Below, in pieces: positions 1 to 9,030 of a DNA stretch of 64,000 nucleotides. This stretch comes from Enterococcus alishanensis (GTDB lineage Bacteria > Bacillota > Bacilli > Lactobacillales > Enterococcaceae). The translations under genes were made by a program, and so were the position numbers. The stretch spans positions 1 to 64,000 of the forward strand of contig NZ_JAHUZB010000010.1 in NCBI RefSeq assembly GCF_019218635.1, written 5' to 3'. Numbering within the stretch: the first letter of the stretch is position 1; every line of letters begins with the position of its first letter. The notes under the pieces were generated by a model. The model was not told where the DNA came from, did no database searches, and saw nothing but the letters and a program-made list of their open reading frames with translations.

Positions 1-119
1 AATATTTTTTTCGAAACTTTTTAAATCATTTCAAATTGTTTGCCTTCGTCATTTGACAGCTTAGTTAGATTATCATTTCATTTACAGTCCGTCAATAGTT
101 TTTTTCTGAAAAAATAAAA

Positions 120-151
120 AAATCTGAAAAGAAATTTTTCTTTCCAGATTT
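120..151 (-). terminator. Terminator of the 118-aa hypothetical gene
   Basis: An inverted repeat (AAATCTG-AAAG on one side, CTTT-CAGATTT on the other) is followed on the minus strand by a T-rich run. It lies just past the stop codon at 161. Confidence 0.6.
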
Positions 152-160
152 CACAGTATT

Positions 161-517
161 TTATTTAAATAATGGTACGCCTTCAATTTGTACACTGCTT
201 AAAATTTCTCTCAAACTATCTGGTGTTTCCCAAAAATAATCTTGGGGTAAAGCGGTGGTTGTACCTTGCATTTCAAATACATAAAGCGGCATGCTTTGTC
301 CTCTACTTTGCGTATTTGTTAGCTCCATTAAATTAATATTGTTGACATCAATTAGCAACTTTTCCTTCAAAAAGTTCAAAAAGCTTGCTAAAACAGTGTT
401 TCCAGTTTGGGTATCCGTGCGAGCGAATTCTTTCGTACTTCCATCTTCGTGAACTAAAAAACGTTTTGAACCATCTTCCAGATGTAACATAATCGTTCCA
501 GATATTTGTTTTGTCAC
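161..517 (-). CDS. Hypothetical protein, 118 aa
   Basis: I do not recognise this protein. It is soluble, with no signal peptide or membrane segment, and has an N-terminal beta-rich part followed by a mixed helix region that ends in hydrophobic residues. A GTG at 517 is the better start: an AGAGG ribosome binding site lies eight bases upstream, while the in-frame GTG at 526 overlaps that site. It stands alone between a terminator on its left and the S1-domain gene on its right, which is read in the same direction and lies about 80 bp upstream. Confidence 0.6.
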   Translation of the reverse strand: MTKQISGTIMLHLEDGSKRFLVHEDGSTKEFARTDTQTGNTVLASFLNFLKEKLLIDVNNINLMELTNTQSRGQSMPLYVFEMQGTTTALPQDYFWETPDSLREILSSVQIEGVPLFK

Positions 518-595
518 AATATTCACCTCTAAGTTTTACTGGTTAAAACATTGTAACATCTTTTCTGAAAAAATGGAATTTCCAAATGAAAAATA

Positions 596-994
596 TCATT
601 GGTTTCCATCTTTTATTTTCGCAGCAGCATTTTCTTGTAATGCTTCATAGGTTTCTTTTGTCCAGATAGGCATGTTTTCTGCTAATGAACGAAAACCGAT
701 ATGCTTGTTACGGTTGGTAAAGTATCTTTTTCGATGCAAAGATGGCGGTGCTGGATGCGTCATTAAAGTTCGTAAAGACAAACTGATTTTTTCAGTATAC
801 TCGTCAATATCAATGATTTGAACCTTGACTGTCTCACCGACATTTAAATATTGATGAATATTTTTAGTGTAGCCAGATTGGATTTCGGATACATGAATTA
901 GTCCTTGTGTCTGATCATCTAATGATACAAATGCACCGTATGGCTGAATACCGGTAATTTTTCCTTTGATAACTTGTCCTATTTTATAACTCAT
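596..994 (-). CDS. S1-domain RNA-binding protein (CvfD/YugI/GSP13 type)
   Basis: Residues 1-75 form one S1 RNA-binding domain: it opens with IGQVIKGKITGIQPYGAFV and continues with the GLIHVSEI strand and the KVQIIDID strand. Single-S1 proteins of 120-140 aa in Firmicutes (general stress protein 13, CvfD) bind RNA or the ribosome and modulate gene expression post-transcriptionally. The C-terminal 55 residues are basic and then acidic, outside the domain. The ATG has a GAGAGGG ribosome binding site. The exact name within the family is inferred from length and single-domain layout. Confidence 0.85.
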   Translation of the reverse strand: MSYKIGQVIKGKITGIQPYGAFVSLDDQTQGLIHVSEIQSGYTKNIHQYLNVGETVKVQIIDIDEYTEKISLSLRTLMTHPAPPSLHRKRYFTNRNKHIGFRSLAENMPIWTKETYEALQENAAAKIKDGNQ

Positions 995-1144
995 TTGATT
1001 CCCTCTCTTCGCTTTTTCATTATACTTGAAAAGTTTAATTTATTATAGTTTTTTAGAAGAAAGCATTTTTTATTACTATTTCTTGCTTGTAAAACGTATA
1101 CTGTTAATGAGAGAGGTCATGTTACGAATAGGAGGATTTTTTTT

Positions 1145-2305
1145 ATGGTAAATTTTGATCAAGAAATTAATCGGACCGGAACACAAAGTATTAAATGGGA
1201 CGAAATTAATAAGATGCACAATGAAAGTGGCTTACTTCCTTTGTGGATTGCCGATATGGATTTTAAAGCTCCTGAAGGGGTGATTGACAGCTATCAAAAA
1301 TTATTGAATCACGGAATTTTTGGTTATACAGCAGCCAGTGATGACTTGTTTTCCGCTTTGATAAATTGGGAGAAGAAAAGATATAATTTATCATTAACCA
1401 CTGAGAATATTTTACTTTTCACTAGTGTATTAGCAGGAATTACAACGGCGATTCAAACCTTCACACAAGCAAATGACGCTGTTTTGATTCACGATCCCGT
1501 ATATCCACCCTTTGCTGACATTGTAAAACGAAATAAAAGAAAATTGGTCCGTAGTCGTTTAATTGAAGAAAAGGGACAATTTAAAATGGATTTTTCTGAT
1601 ATGGAAGAAAAATTCAAAAAGCAAAATATCAAAGCTTTTATTCTATGTAACCCCCATAATCCCGGTGGACGTGTCTGGTCGAAAGCGGAACTTACACAAT
1701 TAGGCGAACTATGTAAAAAATATCATGTTATCGTGTTGGCAGATGAGATTCATCAAGATCTAGTATTTAAACCAGCCGAAATGACTTCATTTCTGACAGC
1801 CGGTTCCTTCGATGACTTTGCGATTAAATTTACTTCAGTCACTAAAACATTTAATTTAGCTGGCATCAAAAGTGCTGTAGCCATCGTTAAAAATCCTGCC
1901 TTGAAGACACGCTTGGAACAATATCAACAGATGAACTTCCAACACGAGGTCAATACTTTTGGAATGGTGGGCATGCAAGCCGCCTATGAAACCGGTGGAG
2001 AATGGCTAGCCGAATTGCTGGTTTATTTAAAGAAAAACATTGCTTATACTTTAGAATTCTTTGCTGAAAATCTTCCAAAAGTCAAGATCATGCAGCCGGA
2101 AGGAACCTATCTCTTGTGGTTAGATTTTTCTGAATATGGTTTAACTGATGAGGCATTAGAAAATAAATTGGTTCATGAAGGAAAAGTCGTTTTAAATCCG
2201 GGGATTAGCTATGGTTCTGGTGGCGCCCATCATATGCGTTTAAATGTTGCTTGTCCGCTAAAAACATTGCAAGCAGGTTTAGAGCGCATCAAGAAATGTT
2301 TGTAA
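1145..2305 (+). CDS. PLP-dependent C-S beta-lyase / aminotransferase (MalY/PatB family)
   Basis: This is a class I/II fold-type I aminotransferase of 386 aa. The family carries out beta-elimination of cystathionine or cysteine conjugates, giving pyruvate, ammonia and a thiol. Visible signatures are LPLWIADMDF near the N-terminus, CNPHNPGGRVW (residues ~168-178), the DEIHQDL motif that holds the pyridine ring, and SVTKTFNLAG with the Schiff-base lysine at about residue 235. These are typical of MalY/PatB rather than aspartate aminotransferase. The start has a strong AGGAGG site. It is monocistronic and ends at a shared terminator. Whether it works mainly as cystathionine beta-lyase is not decidable here. 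Confidence 0.9.
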   Translation: MVNFDQEINRTGTQSIKWDEINKMHNESGLLPLWIADMDFKAPEGVIDSYQKLLNHGIFGYTAASDDLFSALINWEKKRYNLSLTTENILLFTSVLAGITTAIQTFTQANDAVLIHDPVYPPFADIVKRNKRKLVRSRLIEEKGQFKMDFSDMEEKFKKQNIKAFILCNPHNPGGRVWSKAELTQLGELCKKYHVIVLADEIHQDLVFKPAEMTSFLTAGSFDDFAIKFTSVTKTFNLAGIKSAVAIVKNPALKTRLEQYQQMNFQHEVNTFGMVGMQAAYETGGEWLAELLVYLKKNIAYTLEFFAENLPKVKIMQPEGTYLLWLDFSEYGLTDEALENKLVHEGKVVLNPGISYGSGGAHHMRLNVACPLKTLQAGLERIKKCL

Positions 2306-2325
2306 AAATTAATTCATCTAAATAA

Positions 2326-2371
2326 AATGCCCCTCAAAAGCTGACTTAAAAACCAACTTTTGAGGGGCATT
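2326..2371. terminator. Bidirectional terminator between the C-S lyase and ppiB
   Basis: A perfect 15-bp inverted repeat (AATGCCCCTCAAAAG / CTTTTGAGGGGCATT) is flanked by T-rich DNA on the right and A-rich DNA on the left. It serves two convergent genes. Confidence 0.9.
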
Positions 2372-2376
2372 ATTTT

Positions 2377-2955
2377 TTATTCTACTTCGATTGATTCGAT
2401 GATTACATCGTTGACTGGTTTATCTTGTGGTCCACGTTTCACTGCACCGATGGCGTCGACAACGTCCATTCCATCAATGACTTGACCGAAAACAGTATGG
2501 CGACCATCTAACCAAGGTGTTCCACCATCTTTATAAGTTTCGACAATTTCATTTGGGAAACCAGCATCAGCCAATTGACCTAACATATTATCTGGTACAT
2601 TTTGGTTGTTTACGATGAAAAATTGGCTACCATTAGTGTTTGGACCAGCATTTGCCATCGATAATGCACCACGAACGTTAAATAATTTTTGTGAAAATTC
2701 ATCTTCAAATTTTGCACCATAGATACTTTCGCCACCCATACCAGTACCGGTTGGATCGCCACCTTGAATCATGAAATCAGGAATAACACGGTGAAAAATT
2801 ACACCATCGTAGTAACCTTTGTTAGCTAATTCAATAAAGTTTTGAACTGTTCTTGGTGCTTCGTCGATAAATAATGCGACTTTAATATCTCCCATATTGG
2901 TTTTGATTGTTGCTTTTGGACCAAAATGAGCATCAATGTTTAATTGTGGAAACAA
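2377..2955 (-). CDS. ppiB: Cyclophilin-type peptidyl-prolyl cis-trans isomerase
   Basis: This is a cytoplasmic cyclophilin of 192 aa that catalyses proline isomerisation during protein folding. The core signatures are all present: [19 protein letters not shown] (catalytic Arg in FHRV), the [16 protein letters not shown] strand, and [13 protein letters not shown]. There is no signal peptide, so it is not the PrsA-like secreted type. An insertion of about 20 residues (after VPDNMLGQ) is common in lactic acid bacterial members. Translation appears to start at a TTG codon, with a strong AAAGGAGG site eight bases before it. Confidence 0.93.
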   Translation of the reverse strand: MFPQLNIDAHFGPKATIKTNMGDIKVALFIDEAPRTVQNFIELANKGYYDGVIFHRVIPDFMIQGGDPTGTGMGGESIYGAKFEDEFSQKLFNVRGALSMANAGPNTNGSQFFIVNNQNVPDNMLGQLADAGFPNEIVETYKDGGTPWLDGRHTVFGQVIDGMDVVDAIGAVKRGPQDKPVNDVIIESIEVE

Positions 2956-3071
2956 ATTAATTTCCTCCTTTAATTTTACTGATTATATTTTATCAGATTT
3001 TCGCCAGATTTCACATTAATTCATTTCTCATAAAAGATTTGTTACAATAAGAGCTCGAAAGGAAGTTTGCT

Positions 3072-4070
3072 ATGGAAATATATGATGTAACAATTATCGG
3101 AGCCGGACCAGTCGGTATGTATGCCGCTTTTTACGCTGGAATTCGACAAGCAAAAACTAAAATCATCGACTCTTTACCACAGCTTGGCGGACAGTTAACC
3201 ACACTCTATGCCGAAAAATATATTTATGATATCCCAGGATTTCCTGCAATTAAAGCCGGTGACCTGATTCATAATTTAGAAGAACAGCTACAAACTTTTT
3301 CTCATACTTATTGTTTAGCTGAAGAAGTCATACATTTAGAAAAAAAAGAAGATTACTTTATCTTGACCACCAATAAAGACGTTCATTATAGTAAATCGGT
3401 CATCCTTGCCTTAGGAAACGGTTCTTTCCAGCCACGAAAATTACAAGTGGAAAAAGCGGATTACTTTGAGAATAATGGGATTGCTTACTATATAAATGAT
3501 TTGATGCAATATGCTGGCAAGAAAGTTGCGATTGCTGGTGGAGGTGACTCGGCGATTGACTGGGCTTTAATGCTAGAACCAATTGCTGCAGAAGTCTCCT
3601 TAATTCATCGCCGCCCAGAATTTCGGGGGCATGAACACAGTGTGACAAAATTAAAAAATTCAACTGTTAAGCTATATACCTCGTATTTAATTAAAGAACT
3701 CCATGGTGAACAAAATTTAACGGGAATTACTTTGCAAAAAGCTAAAACAGATGAGTTTGAAACTTTAGACGTCGATACTTTGATGGTCAATTATGGTTTT
3801 ACTTCTTCATTGGATCATTTGACAGTTTGGGGAATTGACAATTCTCGCCGTGGGATTGAAGTGGCTTCAAATATGGAGACTTCCTTAAAAGGCGTCTTTG
3901 CTGCTGGTGATATTGTCGACTATGATGGCAAGGTAAAACTAATTGCTACTGGTTTTGGTGAAGCACCGACAGCCATTAACAATGCGCTATTTTATAATGA
4001 TCCTAAAACAAGACGTCAACCCGTCCACAGTACCAGCTTATTTCCAAAACTAAAAGAACAGGAGAATTGA
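3072..4070 (+). CDS. Ferredoxin/flavodoxin-NADP+ reductase (YumC type)
   Basis: This 332-aa flavoprotein belongs to the thioredoxin-reductase-like ferredoxin-NADP reductases, which move electrons between NADPH and ferredoxin or flavodoxin. An FAD-binding GAGPVGMYAAFYAG motif lies near residue 12, an NADPH-binding GGGDSAIDWA motif near residue 157, and the closing FAD motif FAAGDIVDY near residue 277. The CxxC redox pair of true thioredoxin reductase is missing from the NADPH domain, which supports the YumC assignment. It is followed after one base by the PgpA-like gene, so the two are co-transcribed. Confidence 0.9.
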   Translation: MEIYDVTIIGAGPVGMYAAFYAGIRQAKTKIIDSLPQLGGQLTTLYAEKYIYDIPGFPAIKAGDLIHNLEEQLQTFSHTYCLAEEVIHLEKKEDYFILTTNKDVHYSKSVILALGNGSFQPRKLQVEKADYFENNGIAYYINDLMQYAGKKVAIAGGGDSAIDWALMLEPIAAEVSLIHRRPEFRGHEHSVTKLKNSTVKLYTSYLIKELHGEQNLTGITLQKAKTDEFETLDVDTLMVNYGFTSSLDHLTVWGIDNSRRGIEVASNMETSLKGVFAAGDIVDYDGKVKLIATGFGEAPTAINNALFYNDPKTRRQPVHSTSLFPKLKEQEN

Positions 4071-4071
4071 T

Positions 4072-4581
4072 ATGGTTTTTGAGACAGATCATTTAGAAGA
4101 ATTTGCTCGCGGTTTATTGGTAGAACGAGGTGTTTCAATCAACGACATCGCCGAATTGGTTTTCTTTTTACAAAAAGATTATGTGGTGGATTTAACCCTT
4201 GAACAATGTGCTTACAGCGTTGATCGAGTGTTGACTAAACGAGAAGTCCACAATGCGATTATTACCGGTGTGCAACTGGATAAATTAGCCGAAGAAAAAA
4301 AACTAGACTCACCCTTGCAGGAAATCATCGAGGAAGATGAGGGCTTGTATGGCATTGATGAAATCATGGCGTTATCGATCGTCAATGTGTTTGGTTCTAT
4401 TGGTTTTACTAACTATGGCTATATCGACAAAGTCAAACCAGGGATTTTAGAAAAATTAAACAGCCATGATGGTGTTCATGTTCATACTTTTTTAGATGAC
4501 TTAGTGGGCGCAATTGCGGCGGCGGCGGCCAGTCGTTTGGCCCACGAAGAACCACAAAAATTAGATGGCTCAATGAAATAA
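4072..4581 (+). CDS. PgpA/YutG family protein
   Basis: This 169-aa protein resembles the Firmicute YutG branch of the phosphatidylglycerophosphatase A family. Unlike the membrane PgpA enzymes, this branch is soluble and carries an N-terminal helical segment. Recognisable parts are the LLVERGVSINDIAEL start, EEDEGLYGIDEIMALSIVN, and the C-terminal HTFLDDLVGAIAAAAASRL with an Asp-Asp pair. A phosphatase function is known only for the wider family. An alanine-rich tract at residues ~145-151 is encoded by a GCG/GCC run. It follows the reductase gene directly. Confidence 0.75.
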   Translation: MVFETDHLEEFARGLLVERGVSINDIAELVFFLQKDYVVDLTLEQCAYSVDRVLTKREVHNAIITGVQLDKLAEEKKLDSPLQEIIEEDEGLYGIDEIMALSIVNVFGSIGFTNYGYIDKVKPGILEKLNSHDGVHVHTFLDDLVGAIAAAAASRLAHEEPQKLDGSMK

Positions 4582-4584
4582 AAC

Positions 4585-4618
4585 GAGACAGCACTAGATT
4601 TTTTTCTAGCGCTGTCTC
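4585..4618. terminator. Bidirectional terminator
   Basis: An inverted repeat GAGACAGC-CTAGA / TCTAG-GCTGTCTC with a T-rich loop has T-runs on both outer sides. It separates the convergent PgpA-like gene and the MerR gene. Confidence 0.85.
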
Positions 4619-4622
4619 ATTT

Positions 4623-5429
4623 TTATTTTACTGGTATTTGAATTTCTGTCAGCCATTCTTCAGTCGATTCTTTATTCCAGATACCGTCAATATAATTTTC
4701 TCGCGGCAAATCAGCTATTTCGAAACCATGGGCTTCAATATAATTCAATATCGCTGCGTAGGCTTGTGGTAGATTTTCATAAGCGCCTCGATGCATCGTA
4801 CAAACAGCTCGTGGCACTTCTTCGATTATCTTAAATTTCAACTCGCCAAAATCGGCCTTCATTTCGGTGACCGCTTCACAAATTTCGTAATCAATTTCAC
4901 TTTCGCGATATTCCTGATCGTGATAAATGTTGAAACAATATTCAGGAATCCGACATTCACAACCAGCTTGTTCCATTAAGCGCCCCATTTCTGGCACAAC
5001 GGTTAAAAGTTCCTGATAAGTATTGACTGTTCTGCGAACGGAAGCAATAATCACTTCTGGCAGTCTCTTTTCCACCATGTGATAAGTCTGCAAATAATCT
5101 TGTTGCATATAGCTTTCAATCATCGATAACATTTGAGTCTTCTCGGCAATTTCCCGTAAAAGTTGGACCTTTTTGTGCTGCAGCAAATTATTCTCTGCTT
5201 TCCCCTGGGTGCTGGCTTGAATTTCTTCAATCGAAAAACCAATCTTTTTTAGTGCCAATAATTGATGCAACTGTCCTACTTGACCTGCACTATAATAGCG
5301 ATAACCATTATCAGGATCAATAAAACGTGGCTTCAACAAGCCAATATCATCATAATAGCGCAATGTTTTAATCGTCACTTGATTCATTTTAGAAAACATG
5401 CCGATCCGATATAATTTTTCTTCTTCCAT
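4623..5429 (-). CDS. MerR-family regulator with GyrI-like effector domain
   Basis: This 268-aa transcription factor has an N-terminal winged helix of MerR type (YRIGMFSKMNQVTIKTLRYY, then DIGLLKP and DNGYRYYS), a coiled-coil dimer helix, and a C-terminal GyrI/AraC-type effector-binding domain (residues ~110-268) like that of BmrR and BltR. Such proteins twist a long-spacer promoter when a hydrophobic cation or other drug binds. It is the last gene of the operon after the ABC ATPase and permease, with a 5-bp gap. The ATG at 5429 has a GGGAG site; a TTG 15 bp upstream is less likely. It should control the dyad promoter at 6915-6945. Confidence 0.88.
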   Translation of the reverse strand: MEEEKLYRIGMFSKMNQVTIKTLRYYDDIGLLKPRFIDPDNGYRYYSAGQVGQLHQLLALKKIGFSIEEIQASTQGKAENNLLQHKKVQLLREIAEKTQMLSMIESYMQQDYLQTYHMVEKRLPEVIIASVRRTVNTYQELLTVVPEMGRLMEQAGCECRIPEYCFNIYHDQEYRESEIDYEICEAVTEMKADFGELKFKIIEEVPRAVCTMHRGAYENLPQAYAAILNYIEAHGFEIADLPRENYIDGIWNKESTEEWLTEIQIPVK

Positions 5430-5434
5430 CTCAT

Positions 5435-6175
5435 CTACTCCCAACGAAAAATTTTGATTGCCACAACGAAGGTGAGAATACCTAGAAGGACTAGGTAGCT
5501 AATGATCATCCCTTGATTTTCTAACGGCTGCGCCAAAGTGATACTCTTTAAAAGTTTGATACCTTGGGTTAAAGGTAAAACAGTAGCGACCTGTTGAACT
5601 ACCTTAGGAAATAATTCAAAAGGAATCACCGCTCCCGATAAAAACAACATTGGAAAATAAACAAAAGTACAAACAACGTTAGCAATCTTCAAATTTTTAC
5701 ACAAGCTAGCAATCAATAAACCTAAACCATACATACTGAACATCACTAAAAAGTAGCCGCCAATTAATTTTAGCCAACTGCCCTGCATTTGATAATTCAA
5801 GAAGACAATCCCTACAAATATCACGATAACCGCTGAAGCAATCGCGGTCAAGGCTGCTACGATAAATTGCGCCAATATAACTACCAGCGGAGAAACCGGC
5901 GTCACAAAAAAATGTTTCAAAATCTTTTTGTCCCGATAATCACAGATCGTCAGCGGAATCCCCATAAAAGCTGTTGCACAGATACCGACAGCCAACAAAG
6001 ACGCAAAACTACTGTCTAAAAAAGTATAATCCGCACCGTTTGCCGAATGATTGCCAGCAATCATCTCAATCAAAAGTAATACACAAACAGGCATACCAAT
6101 CCCAAAAATAATGCCATCCAATGTTCGCGTCGCTAATTTCCCTTGAATTTTTGTTAAGGTTAATAAACTATGCAT
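5435..6175 (-). CDS. ABC-2 type transporter permease
   Basis: This 246-aa integral membrane protein has six predicted hydrophobic segments and the ABC-2 permease layout. The short soluble segment after the second helix contains the family-typical run DYRDKKILKHFFVTPVSP. It should form an exporter with the ATPase whose gene overlaps its start by 8 bp. The MerR gene that follows has a drug-type effector domain, which points to efflux of a toxic compound. The substrate cannot be read from sequence. Confidence 0.88.
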   Translation of the reverse strand: MHSLLTLTKIQGKLATRTLDGIIFGIGMPVCVLLLIEMIAGNHSANGADYTFLDSSFASLLAVGICATAFMGIPLTICDYRDKKILKHFFVTPVSPLVVILAQFIVAALTAIASAVIVIFVGIVFLNYQMQGSWLKLIGGYFLVMFSMYGLGLLIASLCKNLKIANVVCTFVYFPMLFLSGAVIPFELFPKVVQQVATVLPLTQGIKLLKSITLAQPLENQGMIISYLVLLGILTFVVAIKIFRWE

Positions 6176-6893
6176 GCTTGTTCCCTCCCATATAAAAAAG
6201 ATACGCCTCTTCTAAATTGTCGTACATTGTTTGTTGAATGACTTCCTCCACTTCACCCGTGATCACTTTTTGCCCATCCTTTATTAAAAATACCCGATCA
6301 CACAACATTTCAGCCTCTTCCATATAATGAGTTGTCAAAATAATCGTCAAGCCTTGCTTCTTTAGATCTAACAACGTTTGCCAAACTTCTCGCCGCGCTT
6401 CAGTATCTAAGCCAGTCGTTAGCTCATCTAGAAAAATCACTTGCGGTTGCGGAATGAGGGCTAAAATAATTGAAAGTTTTTGTCTTTGTCCACCTGATAA
6501 ATCTGCTACTTTTTGTTTCAAGAATGGTTCAAGACCAAATAATGTCAGCAATTCTCGATAGTCTCTTGGCGCTTCGTACAAGCTAGCCATCTCTTCACAC
6601 AATTCTTGCACCCGAATCATGTCCTGATAACTGGATGATTGCAGCTGAACCCCGACCTTTTGAAAAACAGTCTGACGATTCTTTCTAGGATTGCTACCGA
6701 AAATTTTAGCTTCTCCAGCATCCAGTTTGCGAATACCTAGGAGACATTCAATTGTAGTAGATTTCCCAGCGCCATTAGGTCCCAACAACCCAAAAACTTC
6801 TCCTGCCTTGACTGAAAAGCTTAAGCCCTTTACAACTATTTTCCCTCCATATTTTTTGGTTAGATTTTTTGCTTCGACACAGATTGTCATCAT
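6168..6893 (-). CDS. ABC transporter ATP-binding protein (drug/export type)
   Basis: This 241-aa nucleotide-binding subunit has Walker A GPNGAGKST (residues ~38-46), a Q-loop GVQLQSS, the ABC signature LSGGQRQKLS, Walker B VIFLDELTTGLD and an H-loop TTHYMEEA. The LDELTTGLD sequence and the following membrane gene place it in the CcmA/DrrA-like export group. It is the first gene of the exporter-MerR operon and is read from a MerR-type promoter about 25-50 bp upstream. Two adjacent ATGs (6893 and 6890) could both serve as start. Confidence 0.9.
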   Translation of the reverse strand: MMTICVEAKNLTKKYGGKIVVKGLSFSVKAGEVFGLLGPNGAGKSTTIECLLGIRKLDAGEAKIFGSNPRKNRQTVFQKVGVQLQSSSYQDMIRVQELCEEMASLYEAPRDYRELLTLFGLEPFLKQKVADLSGGQRQKLSIILALIPQPQVIFLDELTTGLDTEARREVWQTLLDLKKQGLTIILTTHYMEEAEMLCDRVFLIKDGQKVITGEVEEVIQQTMYDNLEEAYLFYMGGNKHA

Positions 6894-6914
6894 CGACCGC
6901 CCCTTTCATTTACT

Positions 6915-6945
6915 AGGATATAATCTCCCCTAAGTGGAGGGTCAA
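6915..6945 (-). promoter_or_regulatory. MerR-type promoter/operator with 19-bp spacer
   Basis: On the minus strand, a -35 box TTGACC (6940-6945) and a -10 box TATCCT (6915-6920) are separated by exactly 19 bp. The spacer contains a 15-bp imperfect dyad, CTCCACTTAGGGGAG (6925-6939). An over-long spacer with a central dyad is the hallmark of MerR-family activated promoters. It drives the ATPase-permease-MerR operon. Confidence 0.88.
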
Positions 6946-6984
6946 CCGATTTTTTGCAAAAAAAAAGCAACGAAAATTCGTCGC

Positions 6985-7638
6985 TTACAAGACATCTCTT
7001 TTTAAAGAACGTTTGCCAATGAAAATCTGCACCAAGAAAAATACCTCTAGTAATACAAAAAATAAAATAAAACAATACATAAAGAAATCTTCTGGTAGCA
7101 CATTGATAATCGGATCAGTCACCGGATTAAATATCCAGTCATCATTACTGAAAAACGTTTCATGGAATAAGACAAAGAACTGATTAAAATTCAACGCACC
7201 AACAGCTGCAATTACCAAAGGAATGACAAAAGCAATTTTAAAGGGTCGCTGCATGGTCCATAAACGCTTCGTCTTCACTAAATGACGCAAATAAAAAATA
7301 CTGGGAATGATGGTCACAATTAACACACCATAATTCAGTAGAAATAACTTTTTCACATCTACAAAATGCACGGCACCACTTTCAGAGACTGGAAAATCAG
7401 ACATCTTTAATTGATCTACCCAAGGTAAATTCAAATAATGCATCAGCTGATCGAAGTTTTTCATCAGTTGATTTTTTGAAAAAGTTACATAGTCCAACAC
7501 ATTTAAATGATCCACCGAAAAGCTATATAACCAACGAGCATTAATCGTTAAAGTAATCGCTAAAGTCAACAAGGTAAAAATCCAACAAATTAAACCTAAT
7601 CGCTCCAGCCATTTCCAGCTATTCAAATGACCACTCAT
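6985..7638 (-). CDS. TIGR01906/DUF1461 family membrane protein
   Basis: This 217-aa protein has four hydrophobic segments: near residues 12-33, 95-115, 135-155 and 185-205. A large extracellular loop follows the first helix and contains [19 protein letters not shown], and a second loop lies between helices three and four. This is the pattern of the TIGR01906 (DUF1461) family found beside nagD/yutF in lactic acid bacteria. The function is unknown. The gene overlaps the end of the HAD phosphatase gene by 20 bp, so the two are probably translationally coupled. Confidence 0.78.
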   Translation of the reverse strand: MSGHLNSWKWLERLGLICWIFTLLTLAITLTINARWLYSFSVDHLNVLDYVTFSKNQLMKNFDQLMHYLNLPWVDQLKMSDFPVSESGAVHFVDVKKLFLLNYGVLIVTIIPSIFYLRHLVKTKRLWTMQRPFKIAFVIPLVIAAVGALNFNQFFVLFHETFFSNDDWIFNPVTDPIINVLPEDFFMYCFILFFVLLEVFFLVQIFIGKRSLKRDVL

Positions 7639-8386
7639 CTAAAGAATCCACTACATATGTCGGTGCTTCTGGTAAAGTGGCTACTTCAGCTTTTTGAGTA
7701 AAGCCTGATAAGACAAGAAGTGAATCAACTTGATTATTGATTCCTGCTAGAATATCCGTCGTGTAGTTATCCCCTACCATTAAGACTTCTGATTTTTTTA
7801 AATTGAGAATTTCGATGGCTTTATCCATGATGATGGCTTCAGGCTTACCGATGTAAGTCGCTTTTTGTTGCGTCGAAGCTTCCACCATGGCAATCACAGA
7901 ACCAGCTCCTGGTAAAAGTCCACGTTCTGTCGGAATATTTTTATCTGGATTGGTGCCGATAAATTTCCCGCCTTTTTGAATGGCTAAAGTAGCTTTGACA
8001 AATTTCTCATACGTTAATTCTGTATCTAGGCCAACTACTACATAGTCTGGAGTTTCTTCATCCCAAACAAAACCAGCTGCCAAAATCGGCTCAACCAAAC
8101 CGGGTTCACCGATAATATAAACCTTGTTGCCTAAATGTAAATCCTTCATATAATCAATCGTTGCCAAAGTAGCGGTATACACCGTTTCCTCCGGTACATT
8201 GATCGCAAATTCATTTTTCAAACGACTAGCCACCATCGCTGGAGTTTTCGTTGTGTTATTGGTTAAAAATAAAAACGGAATTTCTTGTTTTTGTAAGCTT
8301 TCTACGAAGCGGCGTCCCGCTGGAATCGGCTCTGTTCCGCGATAGATGGTTCCATCTAAATCAATTAAATACCCTTGATATTTCAC
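7619..8386 (-). CDS. TIGR01457 HAD-type sugar phosphatase (YutF/NagD)
   Basis: This 255-aa HAD-superfamily hydrolase starts with [13 protein letters not shown] (nucleophile and acid/base Asp of motif I). Motif II is FLTNNTTK, with a C2A-type cap domain in the middle (residues ~80-190), and motifs III/IV are in [12 protein letters not shown] and [12 protein letters not shown]. Members of this group dephosphorylate small sugar phosphates or nucleotides. The start codon is GTG, placed so that the stop of yutD and this start are four bases apart. Co-localisation with yutD and the DUF1461 gene is conserved in the order. Confidence 0.88.
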   Translation of the reverse strand: MKYQGYLIDLDGTIYRGTEPIPAGRRFVESLQKQEIPFLFLTNNTTKTPAMVASRLKNEFAINVPEETVYTATLATIDYMKDLHLGNKVYIIGEPGLVEPILAAGFVWDEETPDYVVVGLDTELTYEKFVKATLAIQKGGKFIGTNPDKNIPTERGLLPGAGSVIAMVEASTQQKATYIGKPEAIIMDKAIEILNLKKSEVLMVGDNYTTDILAGINNQVDSLLVLSGFTQKAEVATLPEAPTYVVDSLDEWSFE

Positions 8387-8390
8387 ATAC

Positions 8391-8996
8391 TCACTCTTCT
8401 CTTTGTCGAATCACAAAACGACCTTGGTTATCTTGTTCTTTTGGTTTACTAGTTGTTTCTTTTTTCGGTTTGCGATTTTTTATCACTGGTTTTTTCTTGG
8501 ATTGATTACTAACAGCCACCTTTTTTTCTTCTGTGTAGGCTTGGTTAGTCACTTTTTTATTTTTTGGTCGTTTACGTTTCTTACGATTGGCATTACTTCT
8601 TTTACCACCAGTCCGCTCAATCACAAAAAAAGCACAGCCAAAGTTACAATATTCATATAAATAGTCTTCTAACGTATCAATCCGTTGTTCGGGATTGCTT
8701 TTACGATCATCACTTCTAAAGAAACCTTTTAAACGTAATTTTTCATAGCCCCAGTCACCTACGACATAATCATAGCGACTCAAGACATCGCTGAAGCGTT
8801 CACCTAACATGTCGGCATCAAAGCCGTCACGATAATTTTTTACTAGTTGATATTGGCGTTCGCCTACCAGTAGATTTTTGTCGTCTACCATGGTTACCAA
8901 CTCACCTTTTTTCTTTTCTTCAACGGGGGTTTCTACGATTTCTTCAAGTACAGATGTCATTTCATCTGTGACATTTTTTTCTTTTGTTTCTGACAT
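8391..8996 (-). CDS. yutD: YutD family protein with basic C-terminal tail
   Basis: Residues ~35-125 are the YutD domain, recognisable by [39 protein letters not shown] and the CNFGCAFFV segment. The remaining ~75 residues are a low-complexity tail rich in Lys/Arg ([17 protein letters not shown] and later [11 protein letters not shown]), likely disordered and nucleic-acid or ribosome binding. The function is unknown. It sits between yunD and yutF in one leftward operon. GGTGG precedes the ATG. Confidence 0.82.
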   Translation of the reverse strand: MSETKEKNVTDEMTSVLEEIVETPVEEKKKGELVTMVDDKNLLVGERQYQLVKNYRDGFDADMLGERFSDVLSRYDYVVGDWGYEKLRLKGFFRSDDRKSNPEQRIDTLEDYLYEYCNFGCAFFVIERTGGKRSNANRKKRKRPKNKKVTNQAYTEEKKVAVSNQSKKKPVIKNRKPKKETTSKPKEQDNQGRFVIRQREE

Positions 8997-9030
8997 CTTC
9001 TCACCACCTGAAAGTTATTATACCTTGTTT

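Noticed and set aside
67-95. Leftward promoter in front of a gene beyond the left edge
   Set aside because: TTGACG is followed at 17 bp only by TAATCT; a better GATAAT is at 15 bp. Too weak to list as a feature.
6890-7075. A 61-codon minus-strand frame upstream of the ABC ATPase
   Set aside because: It crosses the MerR-type promoter and the end of the DUF1461 gene and resembles translated promoter DNA.
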